A stretch of DNA of 64,000 nt from Paramyrothecium sp. XJ0827 (lineage: Eukaryota; Ascomycota; Sordariomycetes; Hypocreales; Stachybotryaceae). The stretch spans positions 4,278,001 through 4,342,000 of the forward strand of contig JAJFPB010000006.1 in the NCBI GenBank assembly GCA_020881915.1. Direction: 5' to 3'. Position 1 is the first letter of the stretch. Every line of letters begins with the position of its first letter. Both the position numbers and the translations under genes were made by a program. Positions 13,901-28,900 of the stretch are shown here, in pieces. The notes below the pieces were generated by a model. The model did not search any database. It had not been told where the DNA came from and saw only the letters and a list, made by a program, of their open reading frames with translations.

Positions 13901-16900
13901 TCCGAGATGATTACTTGCCACGAAACAAGGTCGACAACGAGATGGTGTATTGTGAGGAACAGGTTTTGAACGCCGTTATTGTTAAACAGCGCGGCTGCAA
14001 GAAGAGGGCCTTTCTCGATATTGAGGCTGTTTCTAGCAGCTGCTATTGCTTGGGGTACTTTCTTGGTACTAGAATGATCGAAAGTACTGAGGACAAAACT
14101 TGTTTCCGGCTTGTCGCTCATATACTGCTCCCATTCCAGCGAGCTCCCGATGCTGAAGCGCGCTTGCAATACGGGGTGTAAAGAAACCAGCTTCCCCAAA
14201 AGATTATTCAAATGATCAGATGGGATTGGCTTCCTCCCAAGTCTCAAGTAAACCGTTTGATCAAACGACATGCCAGGATTGTCTTGGAAGCCGAAGTAAA
14301 GTTGTTGCATTGGAGTCAGCGGAAAGCGCTGCCCAGGGCCAAATTTAAGATTCGCAGATAGACTGTAGTGAGGCTGCAATGGTGATATCACACTGAGAAT
14401 GCTTGATATCGTCTTTTCTTGGAGGATATGCCTTGTTGAAACATCTAACCCACTGGCGCGGCAAGCTGAAGACGCTTCAATTGCTCGTATGGAATCGCCC
14501 CCGAGGCGGAAGAAGCTGTCGTCCAGCCCAATTTGTGCGACTTCAATGTCAAGGACCCGAGCCCAAATGCTTTGCAGCAGGCATTCGTTCTTTGTGGATG
14601 GGGTTCGTTGAGTGGTGGTCCTCAGCGCGACGAGCTCGGCAACGTTGATCGCTGATCCCAATTTTTTCAGCAGTTGCCGGTTGACTTTACCGCTAACAGT
14701 AAGCGGCAGCCATTCCATATCAAACACTACAGTAGGGATCATGTAACCAGGAATGCGATCTCCCAATTCTTTTTCAACGGCTGCTGGAAGCAAAGTTGGC
14801 CTCAGTAGTGGGTCGCCTTGCTCACCAAGACGAGTTGTGTTGGAGACTATCCTGGAATGGTTTGAGACGACGAAGGCGGCTACTTGAGATCGTCCTGCCT
14901 GGCCAGAAGGATTGATGATCTCGACGACTACTTGTTGAGCATTATCAAAGCATGCTAGGGTATGATGCTCTATTTCACCTAGCTCGACTCTTTGACCTCG
15001 AATCTTCACTTGATTGTCTTTGCGGCTGATGAAGATCAAGTTGCCGTCTCCATTGTAGCGTACCAAGTCGCCAGTTCTGTACAGAGTTGAAACTCCATGG
15101 AGGCTTTCCCTGTTCGCGTTGGCAAGCCAGTCTGGTTCGCGAATAAATGATGCTTCTGTCTGCCGCTCATTGTTGAGATAGCCACGTGCTAGGATGGGGC
15201 CTTCTACCAATAGTTCGCCAATCGAACCTATTGGAAGCAGCCTTTCGGTGTTCTTTGCATCCACAACCCATGTCCGGCAGCCTACTCCACTGCCTATAGA
15301 TTTAAAGTTTCCTATGGTAAAATCGATGCGACCGATGACACAAAGAATGGACGCTTCTGTAGGTCCATAACCATGGAAGAGGTTGGGAACATGCGACCAT
15401 CGTTCGAAATCCTCTGGTTGGGAGACCTCTCCTGATATGAGTAGAGTGGTCAGGCATGGGACCTTGGATGGTTCAATGAGCCTCGCCACAGATGTAGTAA
15501 TCGCCATTAAGGTTACTTCCATCTTTTGTAATGTATCGCCAAACATGCCCAAGCGGTTGTCATCGGGAAGCATGCATATGCATCCTCCGAAAAGTAGGGT
15601 TGTGAAAATTTCGAGAATGGAGGGGTCAAAGGTGAACGAAGAGAACTGCAGTGTGCGCGTATCGGTATTGAACCCAAGAAGCTTTCCATGGTGGAAGCAA
15701 CTACTGCTGATAGCTTTGTGCTCCAACATTACACCTTTGGGCAACCCTGTGCTCCCTGATGTGAACAGTACATACATCAAACTGCCGGGGTCAGGTGCTG
15801 GCAGTTCGACGCCTGCCATTTTGTGCTTCAAATGCTTAGAATGAGGGCCAACGCGAATGATGCTGTAGTGGGGCTCTCCCGAATCAACCAGTGAATTCTC
15901 TGAAGCCAGGATAATGGTGGCACCTAACTGCTTCAAGATGCCTTCTCTTCGATCAGGGGCCTGTGAGGGATCCAATGGAACAAAGGCGCCACCGATTTTG
16001 AGTACTGCCAGCATAGACACGACTGCCCAGAGCGTCTTTTCGAAGCAAACGGGTATTTTAGACCTTGGCTCTACACCCATTTGAAGTAGGTAACTCGCAA
16101 GTTGATTGGACAAGCTCTCCAACTGTTTGTATGTCAAGTTTCCATCCCAGGATTGTATGGCCTGACGATTTGGTTGTTCAACAACTCTCTGTTCAAACAG
16201 CGTATGCACACATTTCTCAATTGCCCGGGAAATTTTCTGGTTTTGCGTCATAAGTTGTTGCCTATGATCTTCGTTCAATAGGTCCAGACAGCCCAAAGTG
16301 GCATCTGGTTTCGAGTGGATGATAGCCGAAATAGTCGCTGCGAAAAGCTCTGCTACTTGAGGACCATCCGTTCCTAGTATGTCTGTTGGACTGGTGATAT
16401 CAATCTCGAGATCAGAGCCGTTATCGCTCACTTGAATGCATACGTCGTAATCTGCGTAGTCATCTCCCCCGATTACCTCCAGCCCAATTTCTCCCGCTTC
16501 AACGTTTGGACTATCATCCATCTTCTGCAACGAGATGACCGTATTGAAGAGAGTCGATGATCCAAGCTCGAGGGTGTGGTGGACGGCGGCGATAGGTATA
16601 GTTTGATAAGCTAGACTCTGGAGGAAATCTTCCTGAACACTCTTGAGAACTTCGACGAGTGTGGCATCCTGATCGAGTTGCACACGGCAGGCAAACATTC
16701 CCACCAGTGGCCCAAATATCTCGTCAACCTCCTCAATAGGGGCGTCTCTTCCCGAAGAAATGACCCCGAAACATGGGATGCCGGAACCCGTGTATTGCTT
16801 CAAGACAAGAGCCCAAGCAGCATGAACTAAAGTGGCTGGTGTAATCTCAAGGCGTCCGCAGAACGAGTGCAAGGTATTGGTGTCAATGTGCGGTACGCGA

Positions 16901-19900
16901 AGCGTATCCTTGTTCGAATGACGGTTGTCTCGTAAACTAGGGAAGTGGCAAGGCTCGCAGTCTCTTAGATAGGATTTCCAATACTGCAAGCCCTCCTCAT
17001 ATGGTTGCTGTTCAATGTAGTTTATGTAACGATGATAAGAAGATGGGGTTGTTGGAAGCTCGCTCCCATAGGCCTTCTTCAAGTCTCTCATTAGGATAGT
17101 TCGAGAATGGGCATCCAAAATTGTGTGGTTTATTTTGAGTAGAAGGCAAGCTTCCATGTCGGTGTTTGGAATCACGGTCATATGATGCTGAAGGCCCCTA
17201 GCGCCACCAGCGCTGCGGTGGTTGGTTAAAGTCGTCTGTGAGGGTCCCTCAAGAGCTCTCAACTCCACTGAAGCAGTGGGATCCTTTAAAATCAGGTGCA
17301 TAGTCTTGCTACTTCCTGGGAAGTTGTCCACAAAAATCGCCCTCAAAAGTGGATGTCGATGAACAACCCTATCCCAAGCTCTTTGCAGCGCATTGATGTC
17401 AAGAGTTTGCACACCATCTGTGACGACCCGCAACTCCAGTAGTGTCTGGTAGCTGTCAACGTTCTTTGCTTGACTCATGAGGATGCCCTCCTGCATTGGT
17501 GAACACGGAAAAATGTCCTCAATTTCCGATGCATGCACACCCAGTCTGGATAGCACATCCTGACTGAAAGTCTGAATGTCATCATATGAACAAAAGGCAG
17601 AGGGGAAGTCAGTCAGCGTCCACTCTGAAGGTCTAGGCGCCAACTGGTTCTCCAGGGCTTTGAGGGAATCCTCAAATTGCTGAAACCACCTTGAAAGCTG
17701 TTCGGTTTTGGAGGTTGGGATACGGTCATCGAAGAGAAATGTTGCCGTTGTGCATCCATCGACAGTCTCTACGAGAACCTCAATAAGCGCCATCCTGGTA
17801 TAGCTTTTGATAGATTTCGGTGACGAGTTCGTTGGAATAGGCACTGTTTCCAGACAAGAGTCATCCTGTGCCATTTGCCGATAGGCTCCACCATAATTGA
17901 AGAGTATTTCAACTGGAAACATGGAGATAAAATTCTCGGCAGCTTTCTCCGTTGCGAACCTCGAGACAAAATATTGCCACCCTTTCTGTGCAAGGGTACG
18001 AAGGTAATCCTTAATCTGACGAATGGTGTTGAAGATGTCGATTTCGGCATCGGAAGAAACTTGGATGGGTGAAATGGTTGTAAACCAACCGACTGTTGAT
18101 GAGATATCAATTGTATCATCCCATGGTTCACGTCCATGGCCCTCGTTGAAAATAACAGGTAGTTCCCTGTCCGTGAAAGTTAGACCGAAAGAGTATAAAA
18201 GTGCGGATAATATTAGTTCGACTGGTTGAGTATTGAACGCATCATTGCATCTTTCCCCCAGTAATGCTGAACTAGTCTTTTTGCTTAGGGTGAAGGAGAA
18301 GGATTGAGGAGGATGGTCGAAACGGATGTGATCGGGTAAGCCCCAATACGACATTTTCTGCATTGGTAGAAAATCGAGGTCGACAGCGCCTTCTGCAAGA
18401 TGCTCGGATGCATACTGAGCCTGTAACTGTGTCCATGCCGGGAACTGCACACTTGTATGTGGATCAAGAACACCATCTCCAAGTAACGTATTCAAGTCTG
18501 CGAGTATGACTCGCCATGACACAAGATCTACAACCAGATGGTGGACAGATATGAAGATGTGTTGTACCGAGCTACTTTCGATGAACAGAGCAGTGGTAAG
18601 AGGTCCAGTCTCTATATCAAGAGATTCCCGAGTGTTTGCGATGGACTCGGACAAATTTTCGGATTCGATACCACTCAGTTGGTTCACTGAAAATGCCTTG
18701 GTAACATCATCGGAGAGATATTGCTGCCAGACACCGTCAGGGCCCATTCTGAAGCGTACACGTAGCATGGTGTGTCTTAGAACGATAGTCCCCAATGCCT
18801 TGACGAATGTAGTATATGAAACGCGTTTCCTTAATTTGAAAAGGAAGCTCTGGTCAAAAGGTACGCGAGGATTTCGTTGGAGAGAGAAGTAGAGTTGCTG
18901 AATTGGACTCAGAGTGAAAGGCTGGTTTGGCGTGGGATCACTGTTGAGTGATGTTTTTGAACGCATCGGCGCAGAATTCAGAGACTTCAAAATCTTAGAA
19001 ATCGTCTTATGCCGCAGGATTTGTGTTGTCGAGACATCTAAGCCTTGTGATCGTGCTGTCGATGATACCTGCATTGCTGTTATTGAATCTCCACCCAGGC
19101 GAAAGAAACTGTCAGTTAGACCGATTGCTGCAGCATCAATCCTCAAGATTCGAGCCCAAATACTTCTAAAGACCCTCTCCGGCTCGGTTGCAGTGATCGA
19201 TTGACCGTTTCGCGTTGCTGCCCGGAACTCCATGTATTGTTCTCTTGAGAATGAGGACGCTATAGCTTTCAATTTTCTGTAGTCTGTTTTTGCAGATGCG
19301 CTAAGAGGTAGCTCATCGAGTGCAATATAAATGGATGGAATCATGTAGCCCGGGAGCCTTTCTGAAAGCCTGTCTTCTAGGCTGTCGGGAACTCTGAGCA
19401 AGCGAGGGGCGCAGGTCAATTTGTCTTCCTTGGGTTCACCGAGCACAACAAACGCAGCGAGCCTAGCGACTTCGCCTTCCCCAGTCAAGCTAACAACATC
19501 TGCTGCGACTCGCTTTGCATCAGAGAAACACGCTGAGATATGGTAATCGATCTCCGAAAGTTCAACTCGCTGACCTCGTATCTTGACCTGGTTGTCTTTT
19601 CTGTGAATATAAGACAATGTCCCATCACTGTTGTAGCGAACAAGATCACCAGTCTTGTATAAGGTACCTTCACGACCTGTGAAGCCTGGCGGAGCTTGTT
19701 TGAGCCAGGGTGGATTTTTTATGAAGACATTATTTGTAGCCTGAGGATTGTCAATATATCCACTTCCTACTAATGCGCCTTCTATCACAAGTTCGCCAGC
19801 AGTGCCCACAGGTGCGAGGCGGTTATGGTCCAGTGGGTCTACCACCCAGGTGACGGTTCCGACTCCTTTTCCTATCCGAATTATATGCTGAACATCATTA

Positions 19901-22900
19901 CTTTGACTGCTAATGGTGCTGGTGGGAGTGCATTCTGCTGGGCCATAGGTGTTGATAAGGCGTACATTAGGCCATCTTGTTGCCTCTTCAGCCCCCAAAG
20001 CCTCGCCTCCGAGAATAAGGCTCTTCAAGTTTGACAGTACATTGGGGTCGAGTAGTCGGCTGACTGAAGGAGTGAGGTGGACTAAGTTAGCACGAGATGT
20101 GTGGATTGATTGTGTCAAGTCATCTCGTCTCATCTTTTCGGAAGGGATGCACAGACAGCCACCAGTGGCGAGTGTCATTAGCATGTTGTTGACTGAGACG
20201 TCGAATGCGTATGACGCAAAATCATAGACTCTAGCTTCCGTGTTGAACATCAAGGTTTCTGCTTGGTGGAAAATTGCCGAAGCAAATGACTCGTGGGTGA
20301 TAGCAATCCCTTTAGGTGTCCCGGTAGTGCCAGAGGTGAATATCAGATACAGGACGGACGATGAGTCAACGTTCGGTAACGCTTGGTCCACATCATTGCC
20401 ATCATAATTTTGGATGGTTTCAGATCCAATCAGGATAACCCTGTTCGCAATGGAATTACAGATTTCCGCGGTATCTGAAGAACCTAAGAGTAATGGAGAT
20501 TTGGTCTGTCGAAAGATTGACTGCAGCCGGCTCGCAGGCAACGATGCGTCAAGGAGCACGAAAGCACCGCCAGCTTTCAGGACTGCGAGTACAGCCACAG
20601 CTGTCCACATGGATTTCTCAAAACAGATAGGAACGAGGGAAGTAGGTCCAATTCCGTGCTTCCTGAGATGCCCTGCTAGCTTCGTTGCTGTAATCTCGAG
20701 GTTATTATAGGACATTGAGCCGTCCCATGCTTCGAGAGCGAGCTTATTGGGTTGTTTCCTTGCCATTTCGACTATCATGTCATCCACACGTCGAGATAAC
20801 GGCTGAGGCACCGTTGCGTTCAAGCGCCAAATCTCTTCTTTGTCACACACATCGAACAAGTCCACCTCGTTGAGGCAACCAGTTGGGTGTGTTAAGATGA
20901 AGGATATGGCAGTACCTAGATACCGCGCTATGCGGGCTCCATGACCTCCGAAAACGCTCGCACGGCCTACGACTGACACGTCGACCGTCGGCCCGCTGTC
21001 GACAGCTTGGATGGATATGTCATACTTTTGAGAATTAGTTGCTGCACCCCACCATCTCCAGTTCAGTTTGTACTTACCTCTGTTGGATCTTGTCCTCCCA
21101 GAACGGCCACATCGAGACTCGAAGAACTCGATGATTGGATCTGATCCCCTCTTTGTACGGACACAATAGTATTGAAGAGTGACATTGACCCTAGGCCCAG
21201 AGAATTCTGGATGGCAGCAAGAGAGGTGCTTTGGTATGGCAAGGCACTAAGATAATCCGCCTGAATATTCTTCAAGCTGTCGGTGATGCTTGTTCCGGTA
21301 TTGAACACAACGCGACAAGGCAGCATGCCAATAAGTGGACCAAATATCTCATTGACGCCGTCAAGCTGGATGTCGCGGCCGGATGATAGCATCCCAAAGC
21401 AGGGAGTCTCCGAACCAGAGAACTTCCTTAGCACCACAGCCCACGCTGCCTGCACGATAGCGGCCAGTGTAACCTCCGACTTAGCACAGACTTGTCGTAT
21501 GAGGTTTGCATCAATGTTCGGAACACGGAACACCATCTCTTCCTCCATTTCTCCTTTAATATCTCCTGACCTCCCTGGTCCAAGAACCGGAAAGTGACAG
21601 GGCTCAATATCGGAGGAGAGGTACGACGTCCAATACGTTAACCCTTCTTCCGAGACATTCTGGTCAACGTAGGCAATGAAATTGGCAAAAGATTTGCAGA
21701 TCATGTCAATTTTGCCATCGTAAGCCGCTTGTAAGTCCTTGATAATAATTCCTCTCGAATGTGCGTCTGTGATAGTATGATCCATATCGATGCTTAAGGC
21801 CACTTCAAAATCGTTTAACTTGGTAGTGAACGAGTGGTGTCGAAGATCTCGAGCGCCGTAAGAGCTTGAAAGCTCCTGTATTCTCATAGCATCAATGCTA
21901 TTCTTACGTTCTATCATGGCTAATGGGTCTTTGAGTACGACGAACATAGACCTGCTGCTCCCTGGAAACTTTTCGACAATTATAGCTCTCAGCAAGGGAT
22001 GGCGTCTGACCACGGCCCGCCAAGCGTCTTCAATATTGCTAATATTGATCTTTTGGCCTGCTTGGCGTGTCGATAGCTTTAGTTCGAGTCTGGTTCTATA
22101 ATAACCAGTATTCTTTGCCTGGCTCATCAGGATTCCTTCCTGCATGGGCGAGCATGGAAAGATGTCGTCAATATCGTCATCATGAAGTCCCAGCCCCGGC
22201 ATGATTATTGTCTTGAACTGCGTGATACTCTCGTATGAAGTGAAAACTGAGTTAAAATCATCCAAAGTCCAGTCTGGTAGCATGGTCGGAAAGTCCTGTG
22301 TTATTTCTAAGAGAGTGGATTTGAAAAGTGCAATCCATGAGAGGATTTTTCCCTGATGTTGCAGTGTTTTATCGTAGATAAATGTAACTTGTAGTTCTTC
22401 TCGGACGACTGACACAAGGACTTCAAATAGAGCAAATCTTCGGGGGCTTGTTTGTGTCTCCGGTGTGCAGTCGCTTGGGAGCTCAATAGCCTCGAAAAGA
22501 GCATCAGTCGATTCCATCTGCTGATATCGACCGCTAAAGTTGTACACTATCTCCAGTGGAAACTGGGATAAGAAGTTTTCCGTTGATTCTTCGTTTGCAA
22601 ACTGTGATGCAAAAAATTGCCAGCCTTTAGACGGAACCTGACGTATTGTATCTTTGGTCCGCCTAATAATGTCCAAGAGTCCCGTACCAGGGCTACACAC
22701 GTCCAACTGTACAGGGTGCACGGTGGTGAACCAGCCCATTGTCCCAGAGAGGTCAATTGATTCGTCCCATACTTCGCGGCCATGGCCCTCGTTGAAGATA
22801 GTGGGGAGGTTCCTATCGGTAAATGTGGCGCCAAAGGAATGGAGAAGAGCCGATATCATCAGCTCAACTGGCCGGGTTCGGAATGCTTCATTGCATTGTC

Positions 22901-25900
22901 CTAGCAGCAAAGAGCTTGTCGCCGCGTCTAAATTGAAAGATTGACTTATGCTGTTTGCAGACGAAGAGGACTTGCTCTCCATGCCCCAAAATGATAGCTT
23001 CGCCCCGTGAAGGGAGCCCAAATCCGCGCTTTTGCGTCCTAGGTTGTTTTGAATGTGGCTTTTCTGTAGGCTTGCCCATGCCGGGAAATTCAGGCTGTCT
23101 CTAGCAATGACGTCTCGCTCAGTGAGAAGGTTTTCCAAGTCACTCAATAGCACTCGCCACGACACAAGATCGACAACAAGATGGTGAATTGACATGAACA
23201 GACTTTGCCGTCCGTCGGCGTGATCAAAAAGGATCGATTGGAAAGCAGGGCCCATCTCAATGTTAACGTTTCTGCGGGCTCTTGCGATATGGTGACTTAT
23301 TTGTTCTTGGTTAATAGACAAATTTTCGACTGGAACAACATTTGGTGTTGGATCGACAAGGAATTGCTCCCAGTCCCCAGAAGGACTTTTTCGCAGCCGC
23401 GCTCGGAGCATTGGGTGTGCAGATGTCAGAATTTGTAAAGCCTTCACAAGCAGTGAGAAGCTAATGTGCTTTCGTGGACGAAGAAGGAAGCATTGGTCGA
23501 AAATAACATTTCGTAGATTTAGCCCGTCTTGCAAATCTAGATAAAGCTGTTGGATCGGGGTCAGCGGGAATGGACGATCAGAGGTATTGTGTAACTGCTC
23601 CAGTTGTGTATGATCATGTCGAGCTGCAGGCTCTGCTGCCAGAAGCCGTGCAATCGACTTTTCTCGGAGGATCTGAGCTGTGGAAACATTAATACCCTTG
23701 GATCGAGCCAATGACGAAATTTGCATGGCAGTTATAGAGTCTCCACCAAGTCGGAAGAAACTGTCATCCAGGCCAAGATTACTCGTTTCAATGTTGAGCA
23801 CGCGACCAATTATCTGTTGTAGTGTCTTTTCTTTCTCTGTTGATGGCATTCGTTTCGAGCCTTTTTCGGTGTTGCGAAGCTCGATTAATTGAGCCGCTGT
23901 AAACGAAGATCCGATTCGTCTAAGCTGTTTTCGGTCCGCTTTGCCAGTTGGCGTGAGTGGTAGATGCTTGAGGACAATGAAGGTCGTAGGCACCATGTGT
24001 CTTGGCAGCCTGTCGGCAAGCTGATCTTCCACTTCGCTGGGGAGTTGAACTGCAAAAGGCGCAGCATCAGTCTGCAGGCCTTGTGCATATTGCCGAGCCC
24101 ATTTTGCGAAGACCGTACTTGTTTCTTCAACTGTTATAAATGCAGTTAACTCGGAGGTCATGCCATTACTCATCGGCATGACCATATCCGCAGCCACTTG
24201 TTGAGCGCCTGGGAAGCATGCCAGGACCTGGTGCTCGACTTCGCCCATTTCCACTCGCTGTCCTCTCACTTTGATTTGTGTGTCCTTCCTACCCACAAAA
24301 TAAATGTTTCCGTCCTCGCCGTAGCATACCAAGTCCCCTGTTTTATACAGCTTTCCGCTGCGACCACCTCGTTGAAGCCACTTAGGAGCATGGATGAAGG
24401 CGGCATTGGTGCGCTCAGGGTCCTGCAAGTATCCAGTTGACAGGATGGGGCCTTCGATCAAGAGTTCGCCGACACATCCTACTGGAACGAGCCTCTCAAC
24501 ATCCTCCTGGTCCACGATCCAGGCAGCACAGCCTGTCGCAGTGCCAATGCAACGGGGGTCACGTTGTTTCGAATTGAAGGTGCCAATGAGACAGAGAATA
24601 GCGCACTCGGTAGGGCCAAATCCATTCGACAATTGGAGGCCCGGGATACTTAGCCACCTTTCGAAGTCGGCTGCTGTCGAGAGCTCTCCGGCAAGCATCA
24701 TGCTCTTCAGCATGGGAGCGTCCTCGGGGCTAATCAACCGCGCCACTGAAGGTGTAAAGGCCATGAAGTTAATGTCCATTCGCTTGATCGCAGATCCAAG
24801 GCTTCCTGTCCGCTCTTCATCTGACGGTACACAAATGCAGCCACCAAATATCAGCGTTGCAAATATTTCGGTGATGGAAGGATCGAAAATGTAATTGGCG
24901 AATTGCAAAGCGCGCGTATTTTCATCGAAGCCGAGTTTCAGGCCGTGATGATAGCAGCTAGTGGCAACGGCTCGATGTTGTAATGTGACGCCCTTCGGCT
25001 CTCCTGTGCTTCCAGAGGTAAAGAGAACGTAAGCCAAATGATCGGGTGTGGGCGCTTCGAAAACTGATACAGGCGGCAGTCCATGTGTGGAGGCTAGGTT
25101 GATAGAGTTTGGCCCAACTGAAACAATCTTCTGACTGCCGCTCGTTTGTAAAGTGTGGTATTTTTCGGACGTGAGTATTGTTTCCGCATCTGTTTGCTGC
25201 AGAATGCGTCTTCGCCTATCTTGCGCCTGTGTTGGGTCAACAGGCACAAATGCAGCTCCGATTTTTAGAATGGCAAGCATCGCCACAACGGTCCAAATAT
25301 TAAGGGCACCAAACTCCGGGGCTTAACACCAGATTCAACAAGATGGTAGGCTAGAGTGTCGGATAAACCTTCAAGCTCTTTGTAAGTCCATTCAACATCC
25401 CAAGCACTAACAGCTGTACGTTCTGGCTGAGAGACAACCTTCTCGGACACCATGTCTGGGAGGGTCTTATAAATTGTGACTGGCAGTTCTTGATTCCATC
25501 CCCAGATGTCTTGGGCATCATGAGGTGAAATTGAGCTAAGATCTCCTACAGTTCCCAAAGACGAACCTCTCGAAGTCAACTGTGAAAAACTGCACTCGAA
25601 AGAATCCACAAATCTCTTCGCCTTCCACTCTGGAACAATTTTTGAATCAAAAATTGCAGTAACTTTGACTGTGTCAGATCTCAAATGACACAGGAGTGTC
25701 AGAGCACAACTGGCGAACTCTAACTTGGTGTCAGATATATCTTGCCAGATCCCAATATCTGTACCGGTGTTGCTTGTGTCATCTTCTGGTTGAATGACAA
25801 GCAAAGACTGGAACTGGCAGGCTTGTGCTGATTGATCGTGGACTTTTGAGATATTCGACAAGCCGAACTGCTCAAAAGCGATCATTTCCCTTCCTTGAGA

Positions 25901-28900
25901 CTGGATTCTCTCCAAGTATTGTTGTACAGTCTCGGCCTTTGATATTGTGACGCGAACCGGTATAGTCGCGATAGTAGGCCCAACAATGCCTTGTATGCCA
26001 GGGATAGATGCATTTCGGCCTGATACGACAGCACCAAAGACTATATCGTCAATGCTGGAATGGTTTTGAATAGTGAGGGCTAAAGCACCTCGTAGCACGG
26101 TTGCTACTGTGATATCATCATGTGTTCTGTGGGAGAGAGTCCATTCTTTTTCCAAAGTAGCGTCGGCCCTGGGACTTTGGACTCCTGTTGGTAGAGTTGG
26201 AAAGATCTCGCTCTCAAAACCAGCAAGCTCAGACCTCCAGTACCGTAGAGAGGGTGAATTTTCCTTAGGCCTAGCATACTTCACAAACGTATCAAACCCC
26301 AATGGCGCTTCGGGATGCTCGCCGTTTAAAACACTCCAGAAAAGATTGCGGATCGTTTGAAGAGAGACTGCGTCATAGATAGCATGATGAACCGTCCAGG
26401 AAAAGATGTTGTCTCCCGAACTTCCATCTCGAATGATGGCCACCCAAGAGAGTGGCTCTCCCAATCGAAAAGGCTCGAGTTTATCGTCTAGAATATGGGG
26501 TTGTAGTTGTTGTGCCGAACCCCAGCTGACTGTCTCGTTGAGCACGACTTGAAGCAGTCCAAACTCCTCCACCTGCACGATCCTGGTTCGGAGAATAGGA
26601 ACGAGAGTTACGACCTGTTGCCATGCAGCCTTGAAATGGCCAATGTCCACTCCTTTTCGTATCTCCATCACGTTCTGCAGCAGGTAATCTCCCGGATTTT
26701 GTGATGTCAAGGCCAAAAGGCTCTCTTGCAGTGGTGTGCACGGATAAGCATTCTGCACTGTATTGGTTTCGACACCACAAAGCTGGGCAATCTTATGTTT
26801 GAGCTGTTCGTTATTTGGTACTTCAAGAAGTTCGAACGGCGACAAGCGATTATGTACTCGCTCACTCGAGGCGCTTAATAATAGCGCTTGATCCTGTAGC
26901 TTAGGGCATTGAAAGATATCTGCAACCGTTAGTTCAAAGCCTCTTCTTTGGGCTTCCGCGACGAGTTTCATGGCATGGATTGAATCACCCCCAAGACGGA
27001 AAAAGCTATGGTTAGTTCTGATTCTCGCAGACTCTATGCTGAGCAATTGTGCCCACAGCTGTTGCAATATCTTTTCTGATGGAGTAGACGTTGTCACATT
27101 TTCATGCTCTGTCGTGCTACCCAAGTCGGCGATTTGTTGACTCGAGAATGTTTCCATGATCTCACGTAGCTTTTTGTGATCCACTTTTGCGGAGAGACTC
27201 AGAGGAATCCGCTCAACAATGACTAGAATCATGGGTATCATGTACCGGGGGAGGTGACTCTCGAGCTTCGTTATGAGCCACTGTGGGGTCGGGTGTAGAC
27301 TTGGTACTGTGAGGTTTTCCCCGCGGTTTCTTTCCTCGATCGACTGTCCTTCTTTTAAGACAACAAATGCAATAACCTCCTCAGCATGGTTGCCCTCAGG
27401 CGACGAGTACAGTATGGTGGCGATCTCTTTCGCTTGATTCAGAGCTCCTCGAAGATGACTTTCGATGTCACCGAGCTCGGCTCGCTGACCTCGAATTTTT
27501 ACCTGCGTATCTTTACGTCCAATGAAGTTCAGTGAACCATCTGGTAAGTATGAAACAAGATCACCGGTTTTGTATAAAATCCCGCTCCGACCTGGGCATC
27601 CAAGGGCTCCATCAACAAGCCACCGAGGGTCTTCGATGAAACGTTGTCGTGTCCTCTCGGGATCGTTGATGTACCCTTGCCCAACAATTGCACCTTCCAG
27701 CAATAGTTCACCTGGCACACCGATGGGAACAAATTTGTCGCTATCATCGGGATCCACTAGCCAGGTGTTGACGCCGAAACCGCTTCCGATGCCACGCAAA
27801 TTTGGTCCTTTGCTGATAGTGCTGACAGGCGTACATTCCGCAGGGCCATACGTATCTATGATATGAGTGTATGGTGACCATGCCTCGATTACGTCCGAAC
27901 CAGCTTTCTCTCCACCCAAAGCCAAGGTTTTCAAGTGCGGCAGTTGAGAAGGATCAAGTAGCCGGCTGACTGACGGTGTTAAATAAGCAATAGTTGCTCT
28001 TGAGTTATGGATTGCCTGTGCTAGGTTGTTCATTCGATCGTTTTCGGATGGAATGCATAAACAACCGCCTGACGCCAAGGTCTTCAGAATGTTGTTGACT
28101 GATACGTCGAATGCGAAAGAAGCAAAGTCGAAGACACGCTCTGACGGCCCAAAGGCATCATGCCCTGCTTGATGCACTATAGCTGAGGAGAATGAGCTGT
28201 GGGGAACCATAACTCCTTTCGGCTCGCCTGTTGTGCCCGAGGTGAAGACAATATAGGCAATTGAAGAGGGGGATATGGTTGGGAGGGGCTCTCTCAAGTT
28301 TCTTAGACTCAACATCAATTCAGAGTCAACGACAAGCGGCTTGCTTGAGAGCCGAGCACTAAGTGCATTTGTTATGGGTGATGTCAGCATCAGGCCGAAT
28401 GAGAGCTGCGCGATGCAAGCCTTAAGACGACTTTCAGGTTGGGTCGAATCTATCAAAAAGAAGCTGGCTCCAGCTTTCAGCACTGCAAGGGCAGAAATGA
28501 CCGTCCATTTAGACTTTTGGAAGCAAAGAGGGACAACATCTCCAGGTTCTACCTTGAGGCGCACCAGGTGTTGTGCCAACCTAGACGAGAAATCATCGAG
28601 CTCATGGTATGTAGCACAACCGTCCCAAGCGTCTATTGCTGCTGCTTGCGGTTGCAATGTCATTTTTTCTTTGATCAAATCGTGCACGCACTGGTTAATT
28701 GTTGCAGGTATGTCTCGGTTCCAAAGCCATATTGCCTCCAAATCTGATGAAGACAGGCCGATATCTCCAATGCTTTGCTCGGGAGATAGACTGAGATATT
28801 GAACGACGAAGTCAAGATGATCAAGCATTCGAGACATTTTCCAGTCTTCAATAATCCTCCGGTCATACGTTGCCGTCACTTCAACCTTTCCGGATGACAG

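Noticed and set aside
25200..25330. An intron explaining the frame change in A2
   Set aside because: Conserved residues on both sides are closer together than in sister domains, and any GT-AG pair of workable size would remove the core motif after W or leave the frame wrong.
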